From: CAZVBV01 sp964509975
Lineage (GTDB): Bacteria > Patescibacteriota > Gracilibacteria > UBA4473
Assembly (NCBI GenBank): GCA_964509975.1
Contig: CAZDZO010000002.1
Coordinates: 1-64,000, forward strand
Length of the DNA: 64,000 nucleotides
Direction of reading: 5' to 3'
Part shown: positions 34,335-44,700 of the stretch, piece by piece
Layout: each line of letters starts with the position of its first letter
How positions within the stretch are numbered: position 1 is the stretch's first letter
Notes under the pieces: generated by a model
What the model saw: the letters and a program-made list of their open reading frames with translations, nothing else
The model's database searches: none
What the model was told of the DNA's origin: nothing
Translations under genes and position numbers: made by a program

Positions 34335-36461
34335 TTAGTCGTTGTTTTTTACAATTTCAAGTGTTTCTTTTTTGTTATCACCTTCTCCTGTTGTATTTCT
34401 GCTGAATTTATTCTTTTCTGCATAGCTTGCACTTTCAAGTTCTGTAAGGATTTCTTTTTCATTCTTTATAATCGCTTCTTTTATAGAGGTGTTTGTTGTT
34501 TCATTATAATATTTCTTAAGATCATCCAAATTCTTAAATTCTTGTGAAACACTTTTATCTTCGTTATTTATGGTTATTTTTTTACCATCATCATCCGCTA
34601 CTACTTCAATTTTATTTGTATCTGTTTTCTTTTTCCCTTCGTAATCAGAAGTTTTTGCATTATTTCTTCCTCCTTGCTCAGCTATCCAAAGCAACGCTGT
34701 TTCCACTTTGTCTTCATTACCACTTGTAAAATTAGTCTTCATATTAGTATACCCCGCTAAACTTGAAACCTTAGGAAATTGCTTTTCAAGTTTTGCTATA
34801 ACATTCTTTGATTCTGGAATATTTCCTGAGTAGAACTTTGATCCTTGTTCAGAATTAACAGCTTTGTCATCTATCATTTTAAAAGCAGCCATTGCATCAC
34901 TCGCTCCTTCTATGTTGGTTCCTAGTTCATTAAACGCCTTTGTTAATTCTGTTGTAGATTTATTAAACATATTAATTCCATCTGGTCCGGTAAAGCCTTC
35001 ATAATCTTTCGATATTTTATCCGAACGAAGTTTCACCATTCCTTGGTTGAGTGTTCTCATTAACGTAGTAGTTGATACCCCTTGTACTCCTTTCTCCCCA
35101 GGCATTGGGAAAATCTCCCGATCGATTGTTCCAGCCTTCGCAAGAAACGCACCAGCCCCTTCTGCTCCTCCTTTAATCTTGTTAATAACGCCTTCGGCCA
35201 CTGATCCTTCAAGTGCCCAAAAAGCGGCTTTCCAGAACACTACAATCGTAGCAATAGACCACAAAAGTCCATATCCACTCGCGCCAAATGTCGATACTGA
35301 AGAACCCGTTCTTATAAAGTCTCCACTCGGTCCTCCTCCAAGATTTACCATCGCATCTATCATTAAGAAACTCACGGCAAATGCTGCTGCAATCTTGAGT
35401 GGCATAACCACACTTGTCACAACCATTTCACTAATTTTCCCACCGCTTCCTTTTCCAAACCCCATTATTGATCCCGCAATAAGAAGTGGTGAAAATACCA
35501 TCGCAATCCAGAGCACCACCATCCGAACGAGAAGAGCAATAAATACCGCTGCCAAAGCAATCACTTGCGCCAAAGATAAAATACTCACAAACAGCACACT
35601 CGTGAATACATCGCCCCAATCGTTCAATCTCGCCGTAAGAGAGGGCATGTCTTGAATTCGATTGAACTGGATTCCGAAAGCAATAAAAAGGTTCTGTGCG
35701 GCTTTGCTTTTTGAGCTCGAATCGGCCGCATTCTGTGGATCAATGGCAAAAAGACAATCTTCTGGAAGTGCCGCTGACCCTTTTACTTTTGTATCTTTGT
35801 CTCTTATTTCTGTTACTGGATCTTCCCATTTCCCTTTTCCACACATAAGATCATTAATCGCTACAAAGAACGGTTCATAACTCACAACCCCATCTTTATT
35901 CACGGCTACATCATTTTTCAAAGCATCTTGAAGACCAGCTTGCCCCTTTGCTCTTGCGGTACTATCCGGAATCGCAAATATAGTAATCGCTCCAACATGC
36001 ACAGCATCCAAAACAACTTTAAATCCTAAAAGTGAAAAGTTAATAGCAATCAGTGCCAAAATAACATTCGGAAGTTGTTTTTTTATAGTCCAATTTCCAT
36101 CCCCTCCTTTAAAAGAAGAAAATAAGTTTGAAAATGCCAAGAAAATTAATACCAATACAAAGAGTGCATTCGTAATATTTCGAATAATCACCCACATTGG
36201 TCGAATCGCAGCCATTGGTTCTGGAGCCGTCAAAAAATCCGTTCCCACCAAATCCCCTCCATAATTGATAAAAACCAAAGAAAGAAACGTAAAAATATTT
36301 ACAAAAACCGAAAAAATCTGTGCAAACGCTTTCAATGTCTCATTATCATTCCCATCTGTTAGCGCAAAAGCCACATCAGGACTCACGAATTGCCCCACTA
36401 CGAGCGCTATAATAAGCGCTACAACAGTTTTTGGAGAAATGAGTTTTCGTAAAAATTTCAT
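34335..36461 (-). CDS. VirB6/TrbL-like polytopic membrane protein, 708 aa
   Basis: A signal-type N-terminus (VVALIIALVVGQFVSPDVAFA) is followed by about seven to eight membrane spans up to about residue 425. A long hydrophobic block (FVSILSLAQVIALAAVFIAL then VRMVVLWIAMVFSPLLIAGS) is characteristic of VirB6/TrbL inner-membrane channel subunits of type IV secretion systems. The last ~280 residues are soluble and Lys/Asn/Glu-rich, ending KKETLEIVKNND. No VirB4 ATPase or other secretion gene is in the window, so the assignment rests on architecture. It has its own promoter (36482-36510) and lies directly downstream of the 817-aa gene. It may form the membrane pore of the surface apparatus encoded here (inference). 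Confidence 0.55.
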   Translation of the reverse strand: MKFLRKLISPKTVVALIIALVVGQFVSPDVAFALTDGNDNETLKAFAQIFSVFVNIFTFLSLVFINYGGDLVGTDFLTAPEPMAAIRPMWVIIRNITNALFVLVLIFLAFSNLFSSFKGGDGNWTIKKQLPNVILALIAINFSLLGFKVVLDAVHVGAITIFAIPDSTARAKGQAGLQDALKNDVAVNKDGVVSYEPFFVAINDLMCGKGKWEDPVTEIRDKDTKVKGSAALPEDCLFAIDPQNAADSSSKSKAAQNLFIAFGIQFNRIQDMPSLTARLNDWGDVFTSVLFVSILSLAQVIALAAVFIALLVRMVVLWIAMVFSPLLIAGSIMGFGKGSGGKISEMVVTSVVMPLKIAAAFAVSFLMIDAMVNLGGGPSGDFIRTGSSVSTFGASGYGLLWSIATIVVFWKAAFWALEGSVAEGVINKIKGGAEGAGAFLAKAGTIDREIFPMPGEKGVQGVSTTTLMRTLNQGMVKLRSDKISKDYEGFTGPDGINMFNKSTTELTKAFNELGTNIEGASDAMAAFKMIDDKAVNSEQGSKFYSGNIPESKNVIAKLEKQFPKVSSLAGYTNMKTNFTSGNEDKVETALLWIAEQGGRNNAKTSDYEGKKKTDTNKIEVVADDDGKKITINNEDKSVSQEFKNLDDLKKYYNETTNTSIKEAIIKNEKEILTELESASYAEKNKFSRNTTGEGDNKKETLEIVKNND

Positions 36462-36481
36462 AAATGTGTATCAATCTCCTA

Positions 36482-36510
36482 ATTATACCATAAAATACAC
36501 ATTAAAACAA
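36482..36510 (-). promoter_or_regulatory. Promoter of the VirB6-like gene
   Basis: The minus strand reads TTGTTT (36505-36510), 17 nt ending TTATGG, then TATAAT (36482-36487), matching the recurrent window consensus. The leader is about 14 nt. Confidence 0.65.
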
Positions 36511-36542
36511 GTAATTCTCCCTGTTGAATCCCTTCTTTTTCT

Positions 36543-38996
36543 CTATGTTGTCGGGGTTTCCGATGTAACTGATCCATACAACACTTCCAACAAACTCTTT
36601 ATTTGTGTCAATAATTGATCTTTTCTTTCTCCATTCGTTTTCGGAAGAGATTTATAAATTTTAATTTCATTCTCGTGAACCCCAAGTGTTTCTAAGTGCT
36701 CATAGATAACCTTTTTTTCACCCACAAAATCCGCCATAATATCCTGCCATTCCGTTTTTAGTGACCCCACAAAGTGTGGTTCCCAGAACTCTTTCAACAT
36801 ATCCCCTTCTATATTTTTTGACTTAATAAGTTTCAAGGCCTTCACTTTTGGACGTGTACTTTTGAATTCCTCATATTTCACACTCATATTTTTAAGATGA
36901 TCGAAATATTCTAGAGAGTTTTTTCTTTTTATTGTTTTTTCTTTTTCATTCTTTTCATCAAGTGTTCCAATACTGAGTCCTCGTTTCCCAATGTCATCCT
37001 TGTCTACACAATTCCAAAACGCATTTTGGATTTCTTGTGTTGATTTGAAATCATTTCCAACATTTTTCCCCACAAAGACCTGATTCTTCATTTCCATCAC
37101 GATTTTTTTCCATTTTTTGTTATCGACGATTTCCTCAAGAGATTTTCGTTCAGAAGCGTGAATAACTCCCATTCCAAAGAGGGCCCCACAAATACTTTTC
37201 CAATTCTTGGGTTTCATATCTTCGGCATTTTTATTCATTAATTTCAAGAACGTTGATCGTGCTGCTTTTTTATTTTTTTCTAATTTTTCTTTTGATTTTT
37301 TAAAGACTGACTTCGTTTTCTCCCAAGTCTCTTTCCTAAAAAGTTTTTGTAATCCTCTTGAAGCAAATACAGTCCCATATACCGCGAACATTCCAACACA
37401 AAGCGCTATCAAAATATCTTCTAGTCCCCCATCCGACATAAAGGAAGCAATTCCTTCTTTTCCTTTTTGTGCGAGCTTATTCTTAATATCTGGATAGATA
37501 TTTTCCATTTTTTCTTTGAGTTCTTGTTGTATTTCCTCTGGTAATTGTCCTTTTCGTCGATGCTGTTGTTCTTTCCATTTCCGAGCAAACGCTTTTGCAA
37601 ACTCATCTCGCTCTGTTTTACTTGAGTGAATCATAAAGTAATTCCATGCTAACACTGCTTCTCTGGAAGCAAGTGTACGCTTTATAAATTCAATCATTTC
37701 AGCATCCCATTCATCAAACTTTGCATGCGGTCCTCGTGTCATCTTTGCAATTCTTCCTTGTTGTTCTTTTGTGAGATTTTTATTCAAAAGAAGCATTTCC
37801 GGATCGAACATTTCTACACAAAACTGAGCCGCTCGTTGACATTGATCAGGAGAAAGTGCTTCTTCTTCTCTTTCCTCTTCTGTTGTAGGAAGACGCAAAA
37901 ATCGCTTATGCATTCTCCCATCAATCATGTCGACCTCTTCCCCATTCGCATCTTTCATTTTTAGTTTCGGGCGTTCTGTTTCACCTGTATAAAATTTTTC
38001 GGTGATTTCTTCGCGCCTTTCATTGACAAACGTTTTTCCATCAAGGAGTGGTCCATCTTCTAAGCTCAGAAGATCCTTTAAGCTCAATTCATCCATCTTT
38101 CCTTCTCTATCAAGAATCATTCCCATATCTCCTCGTGCAATTCCGGTAAGGAGGTGTGTTATTTTTGTAAAAACATAGTTTAAAGCTTGTCCAGAAATAT
38201 CAAGTATCTCATCCCCTACTTTAAAAATCCCTTCTGCAGCTCCTGGCAAAAGCCCTGCAACAACCGCAAACGTTCCTCCGACAACCCACATGTGAGGATT
38301 TGCCGCTCCATAAAAAAGTCCCGTAATATACGCAGAAGTCAATCCTGCTCCAAGACTGTTTCCTATTCGATCAGAAACACTTTGTTCTGAAGCCCAAGCA
38401 TTCTCGCTAACCCTTCCAATCCATCCTCCTGTTTTTTGGAAGATGTTTTCATGTTTTGTTGCTGTAGCAAGCAGTTTTTGGTGAAGTGTCTCTCTAAATT
38501 GTCTTTGTCCTTCTGGCGGCAACGTTTTCACATGCTCTGTAATCCATTTCTTTACCGCTATGGGATCGCTTGAATTGGCATATTTTTTTCCTCCGTATTC
38601 TTCTACCAGTTTCTTGTTAAGATCTTCGTCGAGTTTTTTAAAATCAGGTTCTGTTTTTTGAAATTCTTCTCGGTATTTTGCAAAAACGGCTTCTGTTCTG
38701 TCTGGTGATTTTTCCGCAACGGTTGCTCGCATTCGATCAGAGTCTGCGATGATTTCTGCTGCTGTCACATATTTTTCTTTACTTTCTACGTCTGTTTTTA
38801 CATCTTCTGTTTCTTTGCGCACTTCGGTCTTGGTATGCAATTTATCCATCATATGATCCACTGATCCTTCCGCTATTTCAATCGTCTGTGAATTTTGTTC
38901 TACGGTTTTATTGAACACAAACTTCGTTTCACCACTTCCCGCAAGGTGCAAGTGCGCCCCTGTTGGTAATGATGTGAATGAAGTATTTTCTTTCAT
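36543..38996 (-). CDS. Membrane-associated protein of unknown function, 817 aa
   Basis: I do not recognise this protein. The N-terminal ~190 residues are soluble and charged (TKTEVRKETEDVKTDVES). Two hydrophobic segments lie near 220-255 (AGLTSAYITGLFYGAANPHM, VVGGTFAVVAGLLPGAAEGI), and another near 525-545 (DILIALCVGMFAVYGTVFAS). Long helical stretches rich in Lys/Glu lie between and after them (SVFKKSKEKLEKNKKAARST). It begins 6 nt after the stop of the 167-aa PH-like membrane gene, so the two are co-transcribed. It lies upstream of the VirB6-like gene in the same orientation. A structural part of the same envelope complex is the simplest reading (inference). Confidence 0.75.
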   Translation of the reverse strand: MKENTSFTSLPTGAHLHLAGSGETKFVFNKTVEQNSQTIEIAEGSVDHMMDKLHTKTEVRKETEDVKTDVESKEKYVTAAEIIADSDRMRATVAEKSPDRTEAVFAKYREEFQKTEPDFKKLDEDLNKKLVEEYGGKKYANSSDPIAVKKWITEHVKTLPPEGQRQFRETLHQKLLATATKHENIFQKTGGWIGRVSENAWASEQSVSDRIGNSLGAGLTSAYITGLFYGAANPHMWVVGGTFAVVAGLLPGAAEGIFKVGDEILDISGQALNYVFTKITHLLTGIARGDMGMILDREGKMDELSLKDLLSLEDGPLLDGKTFVNERREEITEKFYTGETERPKLKMKDANGEEVDMIDGRMHKRFLRLPTTEEEREEEALSPDQCQRAAQFCVEMFDPEMLLLNKNLTKEQQGRIAKMTRGPHAKFDEWDAEMIEFIKRTLASREAVLAWNYFMIHSSKTERDEFAKAFARKWKEQQHRRKGQLPEEIQQELKEKMENIYPDIKNKLAQKGKEGIASFMSDGGLEDILIALCVGMFAVYGTVFASRGLQKLFRKETWEKTKSVFKKSKEKLEKNKKAARSTFLKLMNKNAEDMKPKNWKSICGALFGMGVIHASERKSLEEIVDNKKWKKIVMEMKNQVFVGKNVGNDFKSTQEIQNAFWNCVDKDDIGKRGLSIGTLDEKNEKEKTIKRKNSLEYFDHLKNMSVKYEEFKSTRPKVKALKLIKSKNIEGDMLKEFWEPHFVGSLKTEWQDIMADFVGEKKVIYEHLETLGVHENEIKIYKSLPKTNGERKDQLLTQIKSLLEVLYGSVTSETPTT

Positions 38997-39002
38997 AAAA
39001 AT

Positions 39003-39506
39003 TTAGAGTTTTAATGCTCTGATCCAGAGATCAATTAAACTTTCCTTTTTTTCTAAAAGTTCTTCTAACTTTGTTGATTGAAATTCTGTTCGAAAAAAGT
39101 CAGGATCTTTGTCCCCCATTTGAAGTGCGATTTGTCTATCCCCTTTTCCGGAAATTTGCAGATTAAGAACACTCACTGTCTGATCATATACAAACCAATA
39201 TCCTTCAAATTTTTCCATTGGAAAGTATTTCTGATCGATAAGAATACCTTTCTCAAACACCATTACTTCATGCTCTTGGTCTCCGTTGCGATGAACCAAA
39301 AAATAAACGGCTACCGCTAGGAAAAGGGCAAAAGCCATAATCCAATCCCCTTTTGTCAGAGCCCAAATAGCACTTCCAAAAAAAACTACACAAAACATGG
39401 CAATCCATTTCCATCCTCGTTTGTGCGGATGGTAATTAAGCGCTGTCCAGGAGAAAACTTGCTCTCCGGTGATCATTTCTACGGAACGTTCTGGTGTATT
39501 GGTCAT
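39003..39506 (-). CDS. Small membrane protein with two spans and PH-like C-terminal domain, 167 aa
   Basis: The sequence opens with an aromatic motif (FSWTALNYHPHKRGWKW), then two adjacent spans (IAMFCVVFFGSAIWAL, WIMAFALFLAVAVYFLV). A beta-rich domain follows (EVMVFEKGILIDQKYFPMEK, FEGYWFVYDQTVSVLNLQIS) that resembles bacterial PH domains. Proteins with this layout (W-A-xY-x-H motif, hairpin of two helices, PH-like part) recur in CPR genomes as I recall them, often next to type IV-secretion-like genes, with unknown function. I chose the Met at 39506 because the promoter at 39531-39559 starts transcription downstream of the longer candidate start. It forms an operon with the 817-aa gene. Confidence 0.7.
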   Translation of the reverse strand: MTNTPERSVEMITGEQVFSWTALNYHPHKRGWKWIAMFCVVFFGSAIWALTKGDWIMAFALFLAVAVYFLVHRNGDQEHEVMVFEKGILIDQKYFPMEKFEGYWFVYDQTVSVLNLQISGKGDRQIALQMGDKDPDFFRTEFQSTKLEELLEKKESLIDLWIRALKL

Positions 39507-39530
39507 GAAATTTAAATTCAAAATCAGAGA

Positions 39531-39559
39531 ATTATACCATAGATAAAAGGAAAACACAA
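39531..39559 (-). promoter_or_regulatory. Promoter of the PH-like / 817-aa operon
   Basis: The minus strand reads TTGTGT (39554-39559), 17 nt ending CTATGG, then TATAAT (39531-39536). It gives a leader of about 17 nt. Confidence 0.65.
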
Positions 39560-39596
39560 GGGTTTGGGCCGCTTATTTTCGTTGTTATTCTGTTGA

Positions 39597-40535
39597 TTAT
39601 ACCTTCGTCCCTCTTCTTACTAATTTCTGATTGAGATCAAGATTATGCAAGTCACAATTTTCATCAATAACACACTGAGAAATATGGCAATTTTCAAGTT
39701 TAGCTCCTGGATAGACAATCACATCTGACAACCGGCAGTTTTTTACCACTGTGTTGTCTCCCAAATACACTTTTCCAGAATATTTATTATTCCAATGATC
39801 TCCGTTTCTTCCAGTGCGAAGCGGTTCGGATTGAAGTGCTTTATGCGCTGATAGATAGGTTTCAAAGCTTCCGACGTCAAACCATTCCCCCCCTACTTGC
39901 GTAGCAAGAACAGTCTTTTTTTGTGCAAGGAGTTCTGGAAAAATTCCCCCGAGCGCATCTGGTGATTTTTGAGCATATTCATGGAGAATGGGCAGTATGT
40001 TTTTTCCAAAAGACATAAATCCTGTCGAAACGAGTGTCGATTTTGGTCGACTTGGTTTTTCCTCAAATCCAATCACTTTCTCTTTCTGTAATTCTACGAC
40101 GCCGAATTTCTGCGCCTCATGCAAATCTGCTACCTGCCGAACAGCTATTCTGGCTTCGTCTTTTGAACAAACGAGATCTTTTATATCCAGTTCTGGAAGT
40201 ACGTTATCGCCAGCGAAAATGAGAACGTTTTCTTTTATTTTACATTCTTTGAGCGCTACTGAAATAGCTCGTAGTGCCCCCAATTTTTCCCCATCGCTGT
40301 GCGCATCTTCACAAAAGATATGTACATTTTTTCGTTTTCGCACCTCAAGTTCTTTTTTGAAATCAGCTTCAAATGCAGAATTAGTTAGAAGATAGGTTTC
40401 AATATTCTCAGGAATCTTATCCAGAATATGTGCCAAGATTGTTTTCCCGTTGAGCAGCAATAACGGCTTTGCTCGTTTTTCTGTTAACGGCCAGAGTCGT
40501 GTTGCAAATCCACCGGCAAGAATAAGGGCCTTCAT
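39597..40535 (-). CDS. NDP-sugar pyrophosphorylase (nucleotidyltransferase with beta-helix tail)
   Basis: The 312-aa protein joins a sugar-1-phosphate to a nucleotide. The N-terminal signature MKALILAGGFATRLWPLTEKRAKPLL, split here as KALILAGGFATRLWPLT then KRAKPLLLLNGK, is the family hallmark. FAGDNVL holds the metal Asp, and VIGFEEKPSRPKS plus GGEWFDVGSFETYLSAHKAL complete the catalytic domain. A short left-handed beta-helix-type tail follows (VYLGDNTVVKNCRLSDVIVY). The sugar (glucose, mannose or other) cannot be told. The start at 40535 lies 7 nt after a TATACT -10, so the mRNA is probably leaderless. Confidence 0.9.
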   Translation of the reverse strand: MKALILAGGFATRLWPLTEKRAKPLLLLNGKTILAHILDKIPENIETYLLTNSAFEADFKKELEVRKRKNVHIFCEDAHSDGEKLGALRAISVALKECKIKENVLIFAGDNVLPELDIKDLVCSKDEARIAVRQVADLHEAQKFGVVELQKEKVIGFEEKPSRPKSTLVSTGFMSFGKNILPILHEYAQKSPDALGGIFPELLAQKKTVLATQVGGEWFDVGSFETYLSAHKALQSEPLRTGRNGDHWNNKYSGKVYLGDNTVVKNCRLSDVIVYPGAKLENCHISQCVIDENCDLHNLDLNQKLVRRGTKV

Positions 40536-40542
40536 CTCAGAG

Positions 40543-40548
40543 AGTATA
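40543..40548 (-). promoter_or_regulatory. -10 box giving a leaderless nucleotidyltransferase mRNA
   Basis: TATACT ends 7 nt before the ATG at 40535. The -35 region overlaps the terminator of the upstream gene and is weak. Confidence 0.45.
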
Positions 40549-40563
40549 AGAATTTTTTGCATT

Positions 40564-40597
40564 AAAAAAAGCCCCCCGCATTGCGGAGAGCTTTTTC
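40564..40597 (-). terminator. Terminator of the 324-aa gene
   Basis: The minus strand forms GCTCTCCGC, loop AAT, GCGGGGGGC followed by seven T. It lies about 10 nt after the stop at 40606. Confidence 0.85.
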
Positions 40598-40605
40598 ATT
40601 TCTTT

Positions 40606-41580
40606 TTACCACGGAAGCCACCGGAAGACTCCTCTTTTTTCTTGTACCAGCACCTCTTGTCCTGCTGTTTCAATGAACATATTTGCATCGAGCCCTGACT
40701 TTCGCATTCCCTCCTCAGAACGAGGGGACAAACGTATCTCTTTATCTTTATTACGGAATATCTTAAACAACGGAATTCTTACTTTTTCTACTTTTGTTGG
40801 AGGCTCCCCATAATCGCCCTCTGTTTTCATTTCCGGAGTATTTTCTCTTCTCTTTTCTTTTGGAGGCAGTATGTGTGGAAGTTCTGTTTTTCCCTCTTCT
40901 CTCAACATAAACTCATCTCGTCCTTCCTGTATCCATCGCTTTTCTCTATCTCCATCCATTTCTACTGATTCATAAATCATTTCTTCTTTCTTTTCCTCCA
41001 TCCATTCTCTTGTTTTTTTATCACGTTTAAAGCGATCTTCTCTCATATCAATGGCTCTATCCATTCTTCCTTCTTCTCTCCCCTCAAATTTCTGCTGTAA
41101 TTGCTCCGCTTTGTCTTTAAGCATTTCGATTTGTCGATAAATCTGCTCAAGCTGTCGTTTAATATTTTGCATGTACATTTCATTTGATTGCATTTGACCA
41201 TCTTGTTTCGGAAAAATCATTGGTCTTTTCTGGTCTTTCACAACACACTTCTCGCCTTCTCCATTTTCATCACAAAAAGGAAGAAATGCCTTATCTTCAA
41301 AAGGTCTTTCAAGTGGAGCAATTTGAAGTGGTTCGAATTGATGTGTAGAAGATTGAACTGTCTCATCAAAAGGTTTCCCCAACACTGCTCCTGTTCTTTC
41401 AGGAATAATATCACTCCTAGCACTATCAAACTTATGAATATTGGATCTTATGTTTTTTATTTTCATTGACTCAATAGCAGACGGTGCTTGTCCTATCTCA
41501 TCCGATTTATATTCATCAGCAAAAGCCAACAGTGGTATCAAGAGAAAACCACAAAGGAGAACGAGTATTGTTTTTTTCAT
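40606..41580 (-). CDS. Exported coiled-coil protein of unknown function, 324 aa
   Basis: A Sec signal peptide opens the chain (ILVLLCGFLLIPLLAFA, cut near ADEY). A low-complexity region with few hydrophobics follows. A strongly helical segment lies near residues 130-215 (NIKRQLEQIYRQIEMLKDKA, RFKRDKKTREWMEEKKEE). The C-terminus includes VRIPLFKIFRNKDKEIRLSP and ends FRWLPW. Two Cys lie near residue 100. It has its own terminator. It is one of five exported unknown proteins in this window. A surface or periplasm-like spacer role is possible, but no family is recognisable. Confidence 0.7.
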   Translation of the reverse strand: MKKTILVLLCGFLLIPLLAFADEYKSDEIGQAPSAIESMKIKNIRSNIHKFDSARSDIIPERTGAVLGKPFDETVQSSTHQFEPLQIAPLERPFEDKAFLPFCDENGEGEKCVVKDQKRPMIFPKQDGQMQSNEMYMQNIKRQLEQIYRQIEMLKDKAEQLQQKFEGREEGRMDRAIDMREDRFKRDKKTREWMEEKKEEMIYESVEMDGDREKRWIQEGRDEFMLREEGKTELPHILPPKEKRRENTPEMKTEGDYGEPPTKVEKVRIPLFKIFRNKDKEIRLSPRSEEGMRKSGLDANMFIETAGQEVLVQEKRGVFRWLPW

Positions 41581-41708
41581 GTAACAAATTTAAGAGATAA
41601 AAAACGACACGCTTATTTATACGCAAGAACTATTTTTTTCTTTCAATTTCAAACGAAGCATAAAAAAGCAATTCTCATGCTAAAGAACTTCTCTCCCGTG
41701 TCAAAATA

Positions 41709-44700
41709 TTATTTCAAAATCTTCTTACACTCTTTCTCTATCCCTTCATCCGTTATTTCAAAAGGAAGGAGTATCTTTTTATCGAGAATTTTAATTTCTA
41801 CCTGTATTCCTTCATGTGTTTCATTTTTTTTGAGGAATACCTTAAGTTGATCTACTTTTTCTTTTGAAGTTCCCTTCGGGATTTCAATGGTAATTTTTTT
41901 CTTTTTTACTTCTTTCTTTTCCGCTTCCTCTTCTTTTTCTTCTTGTTGTGCTCGCCATTTTCCCACTTCTGATAAATCTCCTATTTTTATTTCGTCTATA
42001 ATCATATTTAATGTCCCATTTCTTTCTTCAATTTTTCCTCGTACTCGCAAAAAAGCATCTACTTCCAAAGCACGCGTGGGAATCCGTTCATGAATTTGTG
42101 GGAACACGGCACATTCTATCTTTCCTGAAGTGTCTTCAAGTGCGATGATTGCCATATTTTTCCCATTACGGGTTACAATTCTTCGAACTTCGGTTACGAT
42201 TCCATGCATGGTACGCTTCTGTCCCAAATCTTCTGCTTCCGTTAAAGTTCCAATAAGTATCCCATATTTAGAAAAATACGACTGTAGCCCCTTGAGTGGA
42301 TGATCCGAGACAAAAAGCCCCAAACTTTCACGTTCCCAAGCCAGAATATCTTCTTTTGTAGCTACGGTATTTTTGAGAGCAAATTCAATCGCACTATCAT
42401 CTATTCCTCCAAACAACCCCACCTGTCCACTGATTGATTTCTCTTGAAATTCTTTGGCAAACTTCGCCAAATCATCAAGTGAATCTACCACCGCACGCCG
42501 ATCTCCAAATTCATCCAACGCGCCAGAGAAACCCAACGCTTCGAGCGTTTTCTTATTCATAAGTTTTGCTGGAACGCGTTTTGAAAACTCCTGCAAAGAT
42601 TCAAATCGTCCATTTTCTTTTCGTTCAAAAATAATCTGATTTACCGTTTCTTCTCCAACACCCTTGATAGCCGTCAGTCCAAATCGAATTTTTTTTGAAT
42701 GGACTGGTTTCACGTCTTCCGCTTCTTCGACGATTTCAAGTTGTCCTGCTACTTTTTCATCAATGACGGTAAAGTGTGCTCCTGATTGATTAATAGATGG
42801 GGGCAACACTTCAATTCCCATGGCTGTACACTCATTCATTTCAAGCACAATTCGATCAGTGTTATGTCGATCTGTTGTCATCATAGCCGCCATAAATTCC
42901 ACTGGATAATTCGCTCGCAAGTACGCTGTTTCATAGGCAATACGGGCATAACACACGGCATGAGACCTGTTAAATCCATATCCCGAGAACGGTACCACAA
43001 TCTCATCAAAAATCTTGGTAGCGAGTTTTTTGGCAAATCCTTTTTCAACAGCTCCTGAAATAAATTTTTCTCGTTGTTTTGCCAAAATAGACGCTATTTT
43101 CTTCCCAATCGCTTTTCGCAAAATATCCGCCTCTCCCAAAGAAAATCCCGCAAACACCTGTGCAATTTTTAAAACCTGCTCTTGATACACCGCAATTCCA
43201 TAGGTTTTTTTGAGAATGGGTTCGAGTACTTCATGTTCATATTTCACTTTTTCTGGATTGTGTTTTCCTTCGATATAAACCGGAATATATTCCATTGGTC
43301 CCGGACGATAGAGCGCATTCATGGCTACCAAATCTTCAAATTCAGTGGGTTTGAGCTCCTTGAGATATCGACGCATTCCAGAGGACTCGAATTGAAAGAC
43401 CCCTGTTGTCTCCCCTTCTGCCATCATTTGAAACGTTTTTGTATCATCAATTGGAATCTCCAATAAGTTCAGTTCTTCGTCTGAAGTAATTTTAATATTT
43501 GCGATTGTCTTTTCGAGTACAGACAAGTTCTTGAGTCCCAAAAAATCCATTTTTAACAATCCCAAATGTTCCAACTGTTGATAAGGAAATTGCGTAATTT
43601 TGAGTTCTTCTGCCCCAGGTGCCCACTGAATAGGCGTTGAATTGGTCAAATCTTCATGTCCAATAATTACCGCACAGGCATGCACTGATACATGCCGTAC
43701 ACATCCTTCTAGTTTTTTTGCCAAAGCAAATACTTTACTAAGATTTGGTTTGGCATCCACAAGCGCCTTGAAATCTTTATTTTTGGCAGCATCAGCCAAC
43801 GTAAATCCCGGTCTATTTGGTAATATCTTAGTCAACGCATTCATTTCTGCAAAAGGGATTCCCTGTGCTCGTCCAACATCTTTTAACGCGGCCTTAGCCG
43901 ACATTGTTCCAAATGTACACACTTTTGATACTTTTTCAGCTCCATATTTTTCAACAACATATTGCATCACTTCTTCACGGCGTTCATCGGAAAAATCGAT
44001 ATCAATATCAGGCATCGAAATTCGTTCTGGATTGAGAAATCGTTCAAAGAGCAGCTCGTACTTAATCGGATCAATATTCGTAATCCCAAGCAAATACGCC
44101 ACAATCGATCCTGCCGCCGATCCTCGTCCTGGTCCCACGGCAATTTCGTTATTTTTGGCAAATCGAATAAAGTCCGCCACGATAAGAAAATAGGCATCAA
44201 AATGCATTTTTCCAATAACTCCAAGTTCATAATCGAGCCGTTCTAAAATTTCTTGTGAAATATTTTTTCCGTACCGCCATTCCAATTTCATCTCACAGTC
44301 TTTTCGAAGTTGAGAGGCCTCTGTTTCCCCTCTCTCTACGGTAAAATGCGGCAACAAATTTTGCCCAAATTCTAATTCGAGATCTATTTCGTCAGCAACT
44401 GCTATCGCATTTTTTCGAGCCCGTTCCAATATCTCATCATCGATATAACTGAGCTCTAGCTCCATTTGCTCAAATGATTTGAAGAAGTTTCCTTCTGCAA
44501 ATTTTTTACGCCCTGTATCATCGGCTTGCAGGTTTTTTCCAATACAAAAGAGTGTATCGGCCGCATCCTCATCTTCTTCGTCCATAAATCGTGCATCTGA
44601 AGTGATGACTATTTTATTCTTATATTTTTCAGCCAATTCAATCTGAAATTTATTCAGATCTTTTTGATATTCATAATTTCGTGCAATCAGTTCACAAAAA

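Noticed and set aside
35047..35655. 202-aa frame antisense to the VirB6-like gene
   Set aside because: It is hydrophobic only because it mirrors membrane spans. It has no own promoter, and the sense gene is continuous.
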